Source: JBBSUQ01 sp964389755
GTDB lineage: Bacteria; Bacteroidota; Bacteroidia; Flavobacteriales_D; Crocinitomicaceae
Assembly: GCA_964389755.1 (NCBI GenBank)
Contig: CAYMEW010000012.1
Location: 27,618 to 91,617, forward strand
Direction: 5' to 3'
DNA length: 64,000 nucleotides
The notes below the pieces were generated by a model, which was given only the letters and a program-made list of their open reading frames with translations, was not told where the DNA came from and made no database searches. The translations under genes were made by a program, and so were the position numbers. Below, in pieces: positions 42,748 to 51,293 of the stretch (positions within the stretch are counted from its first letter, which is position 1; each line of letters starts with the position of its first letter).

Positions 42748-43554
42748 TCAGTGTTTTGTAGAAAGATTTGCCTTTAGGTCGTGCACCTCCTTTTGCAGGT
42801 CTTTTAAAGAACGGGAAAGGTCATTATCATCCATGCGCACTTCCGGAAGGTCGGGAGATATGTAATTAACAAATTTCCAGACTTCCAAAATGTCATTTGC
42901 ATGCACCATGTAAGGTTTGTAAAACGGATTCGTGGAGCACAACTGAAACGACTGATTTGTTTCAAGCAGGTTGTGTAGTACCTTAAAGACAATGCCGTCA
43001 TCTTTTGTCACCACGATACAGGGTGTTCCGTTCCGGATCGTCATCCAGTTCTGAATGAATTCGCCCGTCACAAAAGAACCTTCGGTTACCGGGGGCATAG
43101 AATCTCCTTTGATCGGGAACGACCGGTATTTCTTATTGCGCGAGAGGAACGGCAGGTGAAAGGTCGGTAATACCTTTAAATAGTCCGGATCCGCAAATCC
43201 AGCCGTATACCCGGCACTTGCTTTCAGAGGAACCAGTTCGATCAGTTCGTTGTCTTCGGAATCTACAAGGGTTGTTAATACGCGCAGATTTTTACCGTGC
43301 ACATCAGCATACAGGCCTTTTTCGATATTGACCCAGTCCTGCTCGCTGAATTTTTCAAAATCCCGGCGAATCAGGTCGTCGATCTGAACTTTATAGTAAT
43401 CCGAAAAAAGCATCAGGCTTTCCAGGCTCGGCTGGGCGACTCCGTTCTCATAACCGGAATAGGTAGAGCGCGTCATCGAGAGGTCCTGCGCCACCTCTTC
43501 CTGTGACTTTTTAAGCCTGCGACGCAGCATTTTAAGGTTGTTGCCAATGAACAT
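42748..43554 (-). CDS. XRE-family repressor with S24 (LexA/CI-like) peptidase domain
   Basis: 268 residues. Residues 8-62 are a helix-turn-helix of the Cro/CI type (SQEEVAQDLSMTRSTYSGYE). The C-terminal S24 domain has Ser152 in PIKGDSMPP and Lys191 in GIVFKVL, the Ser-Lys dyad. An Ala114-Gly115 pair in KASAGY sits 38 residues before the serine, the layout of self-cleaving LexA/CI proteins. The C-terminus is a charged helix. Stress-triggered self-cleavage is therefore plausible. A palindrome just upstream could be its own operator. No phage genes lie nearby. Confidence 0.88.
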   Translation of the reverse strand: MFIGNNLKMLRRRLKKSQEEVAQDLSMTRSTYSGYENGVAQPSLESLMLFSDYYKVQIDDLIRRDFEKFSEQDWVNIEKGLYADVHGKNLRVLTTLVDSEDNELIELVPLKASAGYTAGFADPDYLKVLPTFHLPFLSRNKKYRSFPIKGDSMPPVTEGSFVTGEFIQNWMTIRNGTPCIVVTKDDGIVFKVLHNLLETNQSFQLCSTNPFYKPYMVHANDILEVWKFVNYISPDLPEVRMDDNDLSRSLKDLQKEVHDLKANLSTKH

Positions 43555-43562
43555 AAAGCGTT

Positions 43563-43577
43563 ATTTGGCTCCCAAAT
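43563..43577. promoter_or_regulatory. 15-bp palindrome upstream of the XRE-S24 gene, candidate operator
   Basis: ATTTGGCTCCCAAAT is a perfect inverted repeat of six bases around CTC. It lies 8 to 22 bases before the repressor start at 43554, and overlaps a -7-like sequence on the minus strand, a position suited to autorepression. Confidence 0.5.
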
Positions 43578-43625
43578 TACTAAATTCTTACTTAATAAAC
43601 AATAAATGATGTATTTTTAATCAGA

Positions 43626-44540
43626 TCAGGCATATTTCGGAAGGATCGGTTTGCCGACTTTTCGGCCGTAAACAGCAGTAAATTTGGCACCGAAAAAAAT
43701 GATCTGCGAGGTGTAAAACATCCATAAAAGAATCACAAGCAGCGTCCCCGCGATGCCCAGGTCCGCTGCAAAAAAGAAGTTCCCGAGGTAGAATTTGATC
43801 AGGACCTGCCCCATGTACAGTAGCAGCGAAGTCAAAAAACTACCGCCCAGAGCGAGCTTCCAGTGTACTTTTCCGTCGTGCAGGTATTTGAAAATGATGA
43901 AGAAGATGATCATGTTTGTTAAAACAGATGCCCCGTGCTGAACGATCTGCGCCACCGCCACGTTCACGAAATTCGCCTCTGAGAAGATCCGGTTCCCGAA
44001 AGAGATCAGGATCGTTTCCCCGAAATAGACCACGATAAGCGTAAATCCGAAGATCGCAAGTATAGCCAGGCCGATGAGCCGCGCAAGCAAATGGTTCAGC
44101 ACCAGTTTACGCCTGTCTTCGATATTTACTTCGATGTTGAAAAACTGGTTGATACTCGCTTTCAGGGATGCCAGGAGCGCCGTGCTGGAGAATAAAAGTG
44201 CCACAATCCCCACGGTGTTCATCAGGGCGTTCCCGCGCTCGAAATCCACGTCCCTCAAAAAGTCCATGATCCCGGAAATATCCTTGATACCTACTTGCTC
44301 CCGAAGCAGTTCGCTAATTACCTGTAGCATAGTTCGCTGCCCCACGATTTGCCCGAAAGTCGCAAATGCAAGATACAGGGTCGGGATCAGTGCGAATATC
44401 GCGTAATACGCCAGTGCCGCACCATGGAAAAAGCTCTGTTCCTGGAAAAATTCTTTGAAGGTGGTCTTAATGACCTCCCCGATCTCCCGCCACGTTAATT
44501 TCCTGATCCCCCGAAGCAATGAATATCTTTTGCGTTCCAT
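43626..44540 (-). CDS. YihY/BrkB family membrane protein
   Basis: 304 residues with six main membrane segments. The family core FFHGAALAYYAIFALIP (about 38-54) and a late GAKFTAVYG match YihY/BrkB proteins. These were once called ribonuclease BN by mistake; their real role is unknown, possibly transport. The start overlaps the upstream ABC ATPase gene by 74 bases in another frame. No later Met precedes the conserved core, so the long overlap appears real. Confidence 0.88.
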   Translation of the reverse strand: MERKRYSLLRGIRKLTWREIGEVIKTTFKEFFQEQSFFHGAALAYYAIFALIPTLYLAFATFGQIVGQRTMLQVISELLREQVGIKDISGIMDFLRDVDFERGNALMNTVGIVALLFSSTALLASLKASINQFFNIEVNIEDRRKLVLNHLLARLIGLAILAIFGFTLIVVYFGETILISFGNRIFSEANFVNVAVAQIVQHGASVLTNMIIFFIIFKYLHDGKVHWKLALGGSFLTSLLLYMGQVLIKFYLGNFFFAADLGIAGTLLVILLWMFYTSQIIFFGAKFTAVYGRKVGKPILPKYA

Positions 44541-45444
44541 TTAGTTTTTCGAAGTTATATAAAATGATCTGTTTCCCGTCGGGCAATTTGAAAAAATTGT
44601 GATACACGGGCGGACGAAACTGTGCACCGATAAATTCTACATCCAGCGGAACGGAACTCTCAAACGCTTTCAGGCGGTAAGCATCCGGTCGGAACAAATA
44701 GCTTTTTCCGCCCGCACGAATCTGGTTGACCTCGCCGAAAAACAAGGCTTCTTCCCTGCTCTTTGGTTTGCGGTAAAAGACTTCCGGAGTTGCCTTGCGA
44801 ACAATTTTACCCTTTTTGAGGTAACAGACCTTGTCACAAAGGGCGAATACATCCCGTGAATCATGTGCCACCAGTACGATCGATGTGTCTCGCACACGAC
44901 GAAGCTCCTGCAGGTAGGAACTGATGCGCTCGTGCAGGTGACTGTCGAGGTGTGAGAAAGGTTCGTCCAGTAAAAGTACGCGGGGTTCGTGGGCAAGGGC
45001 ACGTGCCAGCGCCAGACGTTGCTTTTCTCCGCCGCTGATCAGGTGCGCTTTGGAATCGCGAATGGCTTGAAGTCCTGTCAATTCAAGTAGTTCATCGACG
45101 AATGCGTCGCGTTCATTGCGGGAAAAATGCAGGAGTTTAATACGGATGTTCTCTGCTACGGTATGATACGGATCAAGGTCGAACTCCTGGTTGACGAGCT
45201 GAATGTCCTCATAACCGGGAATGAGTTTTTCAGACGGACCGATGAGTTTTTTACCATCAAAGAATACGTTTCCGGTTTGTACGTCGAGCAGGCCCGCAAA
45301 CAATTTAAGCAGGGTACTTTTCCCGGCACCGCTTCGTCCGACAATCCCCAGTACTTCACCCGGTCGTAAAACCAGGTTTATGCTTTCGAGAATCGTGCGA
45401 TTCGCAACGCGGTGCGACAGGTTTTCCGTACGCAGCAACTCCAT
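44467..45444 (-). CDS. ABC transporter ATP-binding protein without adjacent permease
   Basis: 325 residues. Walker A GRSGAGKST (about 36-44), signature LISGGEKQRLAL, Walker B VLLLDEPFSHLD and H-loop LVAHDS are complete. The last 90 residues form a small beta domain (FRPDAYRLKAF) like the regulatory domain of importer ATPases. No permease or binding-protein gene is adjacent; the only membrane proteins in the operon are the BrkB-type and VWA proteins. It starts on the last base of the preceding gene's stop (TGATG). Confidence 0.88.
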   Translation of the reverse strand: MELLRTENLSHRVANRTILESINLVLRPGEVLGIVGRSGAGKSTLLKLFAGLLDVQTGNVFFDGKKLIGPSEKLIPGYEDIQLVNQEFDLDPYHTVAENIRIKLLHFSRNERDAFVDELLELTGLQAIRDSKAHLISGGEKQRLALARALAHEPRVLLLDEPFSHLDSHLHERISSYLQELRRVRDTSIVLVAHDSRDVFALCDKVCYLKKGKIVRKATPEVFYRKPKSREEALFFGEVNQIRAGGKSYLFRPDAYRLKAFESSVPLDVEFIGAQFRPPVYHNFFKLPDGKQIILYNFEKLNGTQKIFIASGDQEINVAGDRGGH

Positions 45445-45872
45445 CAGTCGATCAGTTCCTCGGGAAATGCGCGGGAAGCGATGTACACACCCGGAACGGG
45501 ATTGGCATGGGGTTCGAAATCACGAATAAATACGGCTAGTTTGCGCAGATCTCCCTCCGTTTCCAGTGTATAAGAATCAATAATACTTTCTGAAAACGCA
45601 AGTTGTGTTAATGAACCGTCTTCACCGTGCAGATTGAAGAGTAGCATGTCAGGTACAGTGTGTGAAAATGCATTTCCGTCCGGCATTGTTCCGTTCAGGG
45701 TATAGCTGCCATGACGCTCGGTCTCAACGGAATTGAGCGGGTTGGTCAGCATGAACTCATCTTCCCAGTCGTGCAGGCGGTTGTTTTCGGATTCTTCTCC
45801 GCCGTGCTGCGCATCCGCGTGTTCCTGGGAAAAATGATCGTTCAAAAGGTAAACATGTACGTGTAATTGCAT
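45444..45872 (-). CDS. Unknown 142-residue protein in the VWA/ABC operon
   Basis: No family recognised. It is acidic and soluble, begins with a beta strand (MQLHVHVYLL), continues with a His/Glu-rich stretch (DHFSQEHADAQHGGEE) and alternates short strands and turns. There is no signal peptide. Eleven bases separate it from the VWA gene and one base overlaps the ABC gene, so it is firmly part of this operon. Confidence 0.65.
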   Translation of the reverse strand: MQLHVHVYLLNDHFSQEHADAQHGGEESENNRLHDWEDEFMLTNPLNSVETERHGSYTLNGTMPDGNAFSHTVPDMLLFNLHGEDGSLTQLAFSESIIDSYTLETEGDLRKLAVFIRDFEPHANPVPGVYIASRAFPEELID

Positions 45873-45883
45873 TTTGTATCAAT

Positions 45884-47965
45884 TTAATAAGCACCGAGCC
45901 AGCGGCGAATAAACCATTCGGCGGTCAACAACAGTACGAGCAGAAATAAAAGCCACTTGTAGTCGATCAGGTCGTTAAAGGTCGATTCTTTATACGCTAC
46001 CGATGCAATGTCCTCACGCTTCCCGATCTCATCGAGTAATTGTGCGGTTTGTCCCAATGTGTAAAATTTTCCGCCTGAACCGGTCGCAATCGCTTTCAAT
46101 ATCCCGTGTGAGGCATGCGTCGAAAGATCTTCTAAACGCAGATCTTCCACCACAAACACACCGTTCTTCTCGTAACTCTTCCCGTTGAACTTCGTTTCAG
46201 CGTGCCAGGTGTAGCGTCCGGACCTTAATGTTCCGAGCGACAGTTTGTAATAATTGCCGGCACGTGCAAAGCGATTTCGAAATACCTTTCCCTGTTCGTC
46301 GGTCAGCACAAAATCAATATCGGGAGTCGTAACAGGCTCCAGTGCCTCGTTGTAAAATTCCGCTTTTACGGAAACGTCTTCATCACTTGTAAAACGCCGC
46401 GGAAGACTAATGCGCAGGTTCGAAGTATTTTGCTTCACAACCAGGTACTGGTTGATCTTGCGGATCAGTTCGGTAAACCCTTTGGAATCGGAAGAATGCG
46501 CATATTCGGAAAGTTTCCAGCGCCAGATACCGGTTCCATAGATAACCCCGTAACGCGTGTCGCCGTGCGAGCCGAAATAAATAAGTGGTTCCTGCTTGGT
46601 GATCCCGCCAACCTGCTGGTTGAGGAAAACAGTATTTCCCGGTGAAAGGCTGACGTTTCCAAAGCGGGAGCGAACGGGAGGATAGGAACGCAAAGCGGAT
46701 TTCAGTTCGTCGGAGATCTCGAACTCGCGAAAGGTACTGTTGAAAACAACCTGTACTTCATCTGCCTGGTCACGCGTGGCACCCCGTAAGCCGATGTCAA
46801 GTTGTTGAATTACCCGGTAAGGCGTGTTCGGTCCCACGAAATAAAGCACCGGCACTCCGGACTTTAAGATCAGGTTGTTAATTTCTGCCGAAAAACGAAT
46901 GCCCGGCTCGTGCCAGATCACTAAATCGGTATTTTCCAGGGAACGGTCCCACTCGTCCACGAGTTTCGACTGCACTTCGATGTTCTCATCGAGATCGGCC
47001 ACACCTTTTACGGCTGCGATGTCCGGAGAAGGCGCGCCGGCAAGCAACAACACTTTGTTCCGCGAATCCAGGATCTCCACGTAAAAGTCGCGGCGGTTGT
47101 TATCATAATTGTATTCATTATCCAGGCGGGAAAGGACCACCGAATAACGCTGATAACCGACCTGGTCGGCATCCAGCAGGAAGCTGACCTGTTTAAACTC
47201 GTAGGAATCGTTTTGATAGTTAACCTGTTCGGAAGCGACACGTTTCCCGTTGTGTTCAATGGAAACCTGTACGTTCGCTTGCCCGATCTTAAGCGCCTCG
47301 AGGTCTACCTGAACGGGGAATTTGTTCCGGTAAAACGCGATCTCATTGGCCGTAACGTTGCGTATGAGTTGGTCGCGTTTTGGCGTTGTATCACCGGTAC
47401 CGATCGTAAAAACGGGTGTCAACTGGATCTTTTCAGCCGTATACACGGGATTTACGCCTTCATTGTAATTTCCGTCCGAAAAGAAACTGATACCGCCGAT
47501 GTTGCGGTTATAATACAGTTCGCGAATCGAGGTAAAAGCGTCGGCCAGCGCCGAACGTTGCTCCTCAAAATCAAGACTGTCGCTTTGTCGAAAAACGGAT
47601 CCGATGGAGTAATCGATCACTTCGAAACGCTCTCCGTAACGCTCCTGCAACTGCCTGCGGAAGTCTGAAATATCTTCCCGGATACGCGAACTGTCGGAAT
47701 AGTTCCGCATCGAAGATGAATTGTCCACCAGGTTAATGAAAACAGGTTTTTCAGTACGGTAACTAACGGCTTCGAAAAGGATTCCGATCAGCAAAATTCC
47801 GAGCAGTGTCAGGCTCAGTGTACGCAGCGAGATGAGCAGGTACCTCCATCCTTTTGAGCGGTCTTCAAGCCAGGCGATCCGCCGGTAAACAAACCAGGCC
47901 GCCAGCAAACATACGATTAGCCAGGGAAGCAACCACCAGATGGAAATATCCGAAATGAGATTCAT
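45884..47965 (-). CDS. Membrane-anchored VWA-like protein
   Basis: 693 residues. Two membrane helices (about 10-27 and 43-65) precede a von Willebrand A-like domain whose metal site DNSSS fits the canonical DxSxS (near residue 81). Ig-like segments and a glutaminase-fold-like region follow (VLLLAGAPSPDIAAVKG, VLYFVGPNTPYR). A C-terminal helix (about 668-686) closes the chain. The layout resembles Bacteroidota BatA/BatB-like and large membrane proteins with an extracytoplasmic middle. It is first in a four-gene operon. TAACTTCG at 47972-47979, six bases before the ATG, could be a variant -7 box. Confidence 0.8.
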   Translation of the reverse strand: MNLISDISIWWLLPWLIVCLLAAWFVYRRIAWLEDRSKGWRYLLISLRTLSLTLLGILLIGILFEAVSYRTEKPVFINLVDNSSSMRNYSDSSRIREDISDFRRQLQERYGERFEVIDYSIGSVFRQSDSLDFEEQRSALADAFTSIRELYYNRNIGGISFFSDGNYNEGVNPVYTAEKIQLTPVFTIGTGDTTPKRDQLIRNVTANEIAFYRNKFPVQVDLEALKIGQANVQVSIEHNGKRVASEQVNYQNDSYEFKQVSFLLDADQVGYQRYSVVLSRLDNEYNYDNNRRDFYVEILDSRNKVLLLAGAPSPDIAAVKGVADLDENIEVQSKLVDEWDRSLENTDLVIWHEPGIRFSAEINNLILKSGVPVLYFVGPNTPYRVIQQLDIGLRGATRDQADEVQVVFNSTFREFEISDELKSALRSYPPVRSRFGNVSLSPGNTVFLNQQVGGITKQEPLIYFGSHGDTRYGVIYGTGIWRWKLSEYAHSSDSKGFTELIRKINQYLVVKQNTSNLRISLPRRFTSDEDVSVKAEFYNEALEPVTTPDIDFVLTDEQGKVFRNRFARAGNYYKLSLGTLRSGRYTWHAETKFNGKSYEKNGVFVVEDLRLEDLSTHASHGILKAIATGSGGKFYTLGQTAQLLDEIGKREDIASVAYKESTFNDLIDYKWLLFLLVLLLTAEWFIRRWLGAY

Positions 47966-48025
47966 GGAACACGAAGTTAACCATTCCTTTTTATTCCAAC
48001 GGAATGACGCCCGATTTTTAGAAGC

Positions 48026-48979
48026 TTAATCTTCGTCCTTGAAATTCTGCAGGCTGTATGAGATCCCGAGGCCGAGCACGGATTTGAACTGGGTCCGCGG
48101 ACCGGTGCGTCCCTGGGCATCCGTAATGTCGATGTCATCGTCATAGATCAGGTTCCACTGCAAGGATGCAGAGAACCATTTGTTGATCTTGAAGTTCATC
48201 AGCAATTCCGCATTGACGTCGATGTTCTGCGGATTTTCGACATAATTTGAAAACAGTTCCAGTTTGGACTTCATCGAGATGTTCTCCATCAGGTTGCGAC
48301 TGTACATCATCCGGAAATAAGCCCCGTATTCCTGGCGTAACATCTTGCCGGGAGTTACTACATTGCCCAGTGCGTCATACGTTGCTCCATCGACGCCGAA
48401 TGAACCCGCATTTGCCAGTACTTCATCCTGCACAAACGTAAGTTTCGTAGATAGCGGGGAGAGAAATACGCTCAGATTGTCGTTTGGCGAATATTCAACC
48501 CCCAGGGCGAGGTTCAGGTAGCCCGGTGCCATAAAAGTGGATGTCCGTATCGAATCGTTCGGATAGCTGAAACCATCGAGGAATTGCGTCCGGAAGTTAC
48601 CCACGAGCGAAAAAAACCAGTGCTTTTTGAATTCATAACCGGCCGAAGTGGCGTATTCGATCTTATCATCAGTTTTCTGAATACCGGATCGATCGGTATA
48701 CTTAATTCCTCCGAGCGCGAGCGTCAGGTCATTGCTCCATTTCCAGGAATCTTTTTCATAATTTGCCGTAAAACTGAACAGCCCGATCGCCGAGATATTC
48801 GTGCGCCCCCCCGCATTCCAGTTCACAAAGCTGGACTGCGTTCCGTTAAGTCCGAAGATCGTTTTAACTTTCCAGTATTTCAATGAATCCGGTACGTCCG
48901 CACCGACGATCGTATCCTGTGCAAACGACATGAACGTGAGGCAGGCAGCCAGTAGAGAAAGGGTAACTTTTTTAGTCAT
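48026..48979 (-). CDS. DUF3078 outer-membrane beta-barrel protein
   Basis: 317 residues from the ATG at 48979, which begins a signal peptide (TKKVTLSLLAACLTFMSFAQ). The mature protein alternates aromatic and polar residues in strand-sized blocks, for example NWNAGGRTNISAIGLFSF and YSRNLMENISMKSKLELF, and ends with an aromatic-rich strand. The SSFVNWNAGG motif marks DUF3078. It is probably an outer-membrane barrel of unknown cargo. Single gene. Confidence 0.85.
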   Translation of the reverse strand: MTKKVTLSLLAACLTFMSFAQDTIVGADVPDSLKYWKVKTIFGLNGTQSSFVNWNAGGRTNISAIGLFSFTANYEKDSWKWSNDLTLALGGIKYTDRSGIQKTDDKIEYATSAGYEFKKHWFFSLVGNFRTQFLDGFSYPNDSIRTSTFMAPGYLNLALGVEYSPNDNLSVFLSPLSTKLTFVQDEVLANAGSFGVDGATYDALGNVVTPGKMLRQEYGAYFRMMYSRNLMENISMKSKLELFSNYVENPQNIDVNAELLMNFKINKWFSASLQWNLIYDDDIDITDAQGRTGPRTQFKSVLGLGISYSLQNFKDED

Positions 48980-49131
48980 CGTGATTAAATTTTGGCCAAA
49001 TATCGGATTTTTCACCCTTTTTAACGATAGTTAGTGCCGCACCGATTTCCAAAAAGACGTTAAAAAGAAGTTTGTAAAAGGCAGAAGCAGACGTGCAAAT
49101 GAAGTCTAAATTTCGTATTTTCGTGAAATTT

Positions 49132-49139
49132 TATTTTTG
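49132..49139 (+). promoter_or_regulatory. -7 box TATTTTTG of the thiolase gene
   Basis: Exact TAnnTTTG match, 21 bases before the ATG at 49161. A variant TATTTTCG lies 16 bases further upstream. Confidence 0.5.
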
Positions 49140-49160
49140 AATTAATCGAAACATCAAAAC

Positions 49161-50342
49161 ATGTCAAAAGAAATATACATTGTTGCTGCAGTCAGAACCC
49201 CGATGGGTGCATTTTTGGGAGGACTCTCTTCCGTACCCGCTCCTGAACTGGGTGCAACAGCTATTCGCGGTGCGCTCTCCAAAGGAAATGTGAAGGCCGA
49301 ACTGATCGACGAAGTGTTTATGGGAAATGTACTCCAGGCAGGTGTGGGACAGGCTCCCGCACGCCAGGCTGCGCTCAATGCCGGTATCGGTAAGAACGTT
49401 CCCTGTACGACAGTGAATAAGGTGTGCGCATCCGGAATGAAGGCCGTTATGCTCGGTGCACAAACAATTATAGCCGGCGATAACGAGATCGTTGTGGCCG
49501 GAGGAATGGAAAACATGTCCCAGACACCGCATTACCTCGACGGACGTTCCGGAACCAAGTTCGGAAATATCACGATGCTCGACGGCATTACCAAAGACGG
49601 GCTCCTCGACGTATACAACAAAGTTCCGATGGGAAATTGCGCCGAACTCTGCGCGAAAGAACACAATTTTACCCGTGAACAACAGGATGAGTTCGCGATC
49701 ACTTCCTATAAACGTGCTGCGGAAGCATGGAAAAACGGAAAGTTCAAAGACGAAGTGGTTCCGGTATCGGTTCCGCAACGAAAAGGAGACCCGATCGAAG
49801 TTAACGAGGATGAAGAATACAAGAACGTATTCCTCGACAAAATCCCGAACCTGCGACCGGCTTTTGATAAAGAAGGAACAATCACTGCTGCCAACGCCTC
49901 CACGCTCAACGACGGGGCATCGGCACTGATTCTCGCATCGAAGGAAGCTGTAGAGAAGTACGGACTCAAACCGATCGCAAAGATCGTGAGCTACGCAGAC
50001 GCGGCACAGGAACCGGAATGGTTCACCACAGCACCGTCACTTGCAGTTCCGAAAGCACTTGCAAAAGCAGGTATCACAAAAGACAATGTCGATTTCTGGG
50101 AACTCAACCAGGCGTTTTCCGTGGTCGGACTGGCAAATACCAAACTGCTCGGCCTCGATCCTGAAAAAGTAGATGTGAACGGCGGTGCCGTGGCACTCGG
50201 GCATCCGCTCGGGAACTCCGGATCGCGCATCCTCGTGACACTGATCCACGTGCTGAAACAAAACAACGGCAAGATCGGTGGCGCTGGAATCTGCAACGGT
50301 GGTGGTGGCGCTTCGGCCGTGATCATCGAGAACATCGCTTAA
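49161..50342 (+). CDS. Acetyl-CoA C-acetyltransferase (thiolase)
   Basis: 393 residues, the usual size of thiolase II. Catalytic Cys89 is in NKVCASGM, His in GHPLGNSG, and the second Cys in GICNGGGGASA. It joins two acetyl-CoA to acetoacetyl-CoA or cleaves 3-ketoacyl-CoA. No other fatty-acid or ketone gene is adjacent, so the direction is not decided by context. Promoter and terminator flank it, so it is a single-gene unit. Confidence 0.95.
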   Translation: MSKEIYIVAAVRTPMGAFLGGLSSVPAPELGATAIRGALSKGNVKAELIDEVFMGNVLQAGVGQAPARQAALNAGIGKNVPCTTVNKVCASGMKAVMLGAQTIIAGDNEIVVAGGMENMSQTPHYLDGRSGTKFGNITMLDGITKDGLLDVYNKVPMGNCAELCAKEHNFTREQQDEFAITSYKRAAEAWKNGKFKDEVVPVSVPQRKGDPIEVNEDEEYKNVFLDKIPNLRPAFDKEGTITAANASTLNDGASALILASKEAVEKYGLKPIAKIVSYADAAQEPEWFTTAPSLAVPKALAKAGITKDNVDFWELNQAFSVVGLANTKLLGLDPEKVDVNGGAVALGHPLGNSGSRILVTLIHVLKQNNGKIGGAGICNGGGGASAVIIENIA

Positions 50343-50363
50343 TTATATGATATCCAATTAGTA

Positions 50364-50394
50364 TGTCCCTGCCTCGCGTGCAGGGACATTTTTT
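50364..50394 (+). terminator. Intrinsic terminator of the thiolase gene
   Basis: TGTCCCTG (50364-50371) pairs perfectly with CAGGGACA (50381-50388) around nine bases, then six T. Confidence 0.92.
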
Positions 50395-50414
50395 CCCATT
50401 GCTCTCACTTCACT

Positions 50415-51293
50415 ATGTCCAGGTTCTTTAGCGGCCTCTTATTTTACGGACTCGTCGTGCCGATCTCAAGGCTACCCTTCCGTGTTCTGTACTGGTTCTC
50501 TGATTTCCTGTACTTCGTGATCTTCTACGTTGCAGGTTACCGGAAGGAGGTCGTACTGAACAACCTTAAACGCGCCTTCCCGGACACTGACGAGAGTGAA
50601 CTGCTCCGGATCCGGAAACGATTCTACAGGCATTTTGCCGATTTCCTGGTGGAATCTGCCAAGGCACTCACGATCTCGGATAAACAGATCCGCAGACGCT
50701 GCTCGATCGTAAACCCCGAACTGCCGCACTCCTATTATGAGAAGGGCCAGAATATCATTGTGCTCTGCGGTCACTACAATAACTGGGAGTATTATGCGGT
50801 CGGCCTGGCGCAGCAAATGAAGCATAAAACCATCGCCGCTTACAAGCCACTGAAGAATCGCTTTTTCAACGATGCCATGTTGCGCAGCCGCCAGCGCTTC
50901 GGTACACAAATGGTCAGTATTCGGGACATTCCGCGCTTTTATGCCAATATGAATGGTACCCCGACCATGACGATCATGGTGAACGATCAGTCGCCCGCAA
51001 ATCCGCAACAGGCTTACTGGAATTGCTTCCTGAACCAGGAAACAGGCTGGATGACCGGCACCGCAAAACTTGCCCAACGCTACGATCAGCCGGTACTCTT
51101 CGGCTGCATTCGTAAGAAAAAACGCGGTTTCTACGAAGTCACCTTTTACCACATCACCGATACACCGCAGCAAATGTCCGAAGGAGCCATCATCGATCAG
51201 CATGCACACCTGCTTGAAGGACTCATCTCCGAACATCCGGAATACTGGCTGTGGTCTCACAAACGCTGGAAACACAAAAAACCCGTGGTATGA
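50415..51293 (+). CDS. Lipid A acyltransferase, LpxL/HtrB family (first copy)
   Basis: 292 residues. An N-terminal hydrophobic anchor (about 5-40) precedes the acyltransferase core. The HxxxxE catalytic motif is GHYNNWE (about 118-124). VNDQSPANP and the terminal WLWSHKRWK are further marks. It should add a secondary acyl chain to lipid A at the inner membrane. The rarA start overlaps its stop (ATGA), and a 30%-plus similar paralogue follows rarA (estimate by eye). Confidence 0.92.
   Translation: MSRFFSGLLFYGLVVPISRLPFRVLYWFSDFLYFVIFYVAGYRKEVVLNNLKRAFPDTDESELLRIRKRFYRHFADFLVESAKALTISDKQIRRRCSIVNPELPHSYYEKGQNIIVLCGHYNNWEYYAVGLAQQMKHKTIAAYKPLKNRFFNDAMLRSRQRFGTQMVSIRDIPRFYANMNGTPTMTIMVNDQSPANPQQAYWNCFLNQETGWMTGTAKLAQRYDQPVLFGCIRKKKRGFYEVTFYHITDTPQQMSEGAIIDQHAHLLEGLISEHPEYWLWSHKRWKHKKPVV

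Noticed and set aside
42748..43554. Prophage remnant around the CI-like repressor
   Set aside because: Neighbouring genes are a surface protein and a BrkB operon; no integrase, structural gene or attachment repeat is seen.
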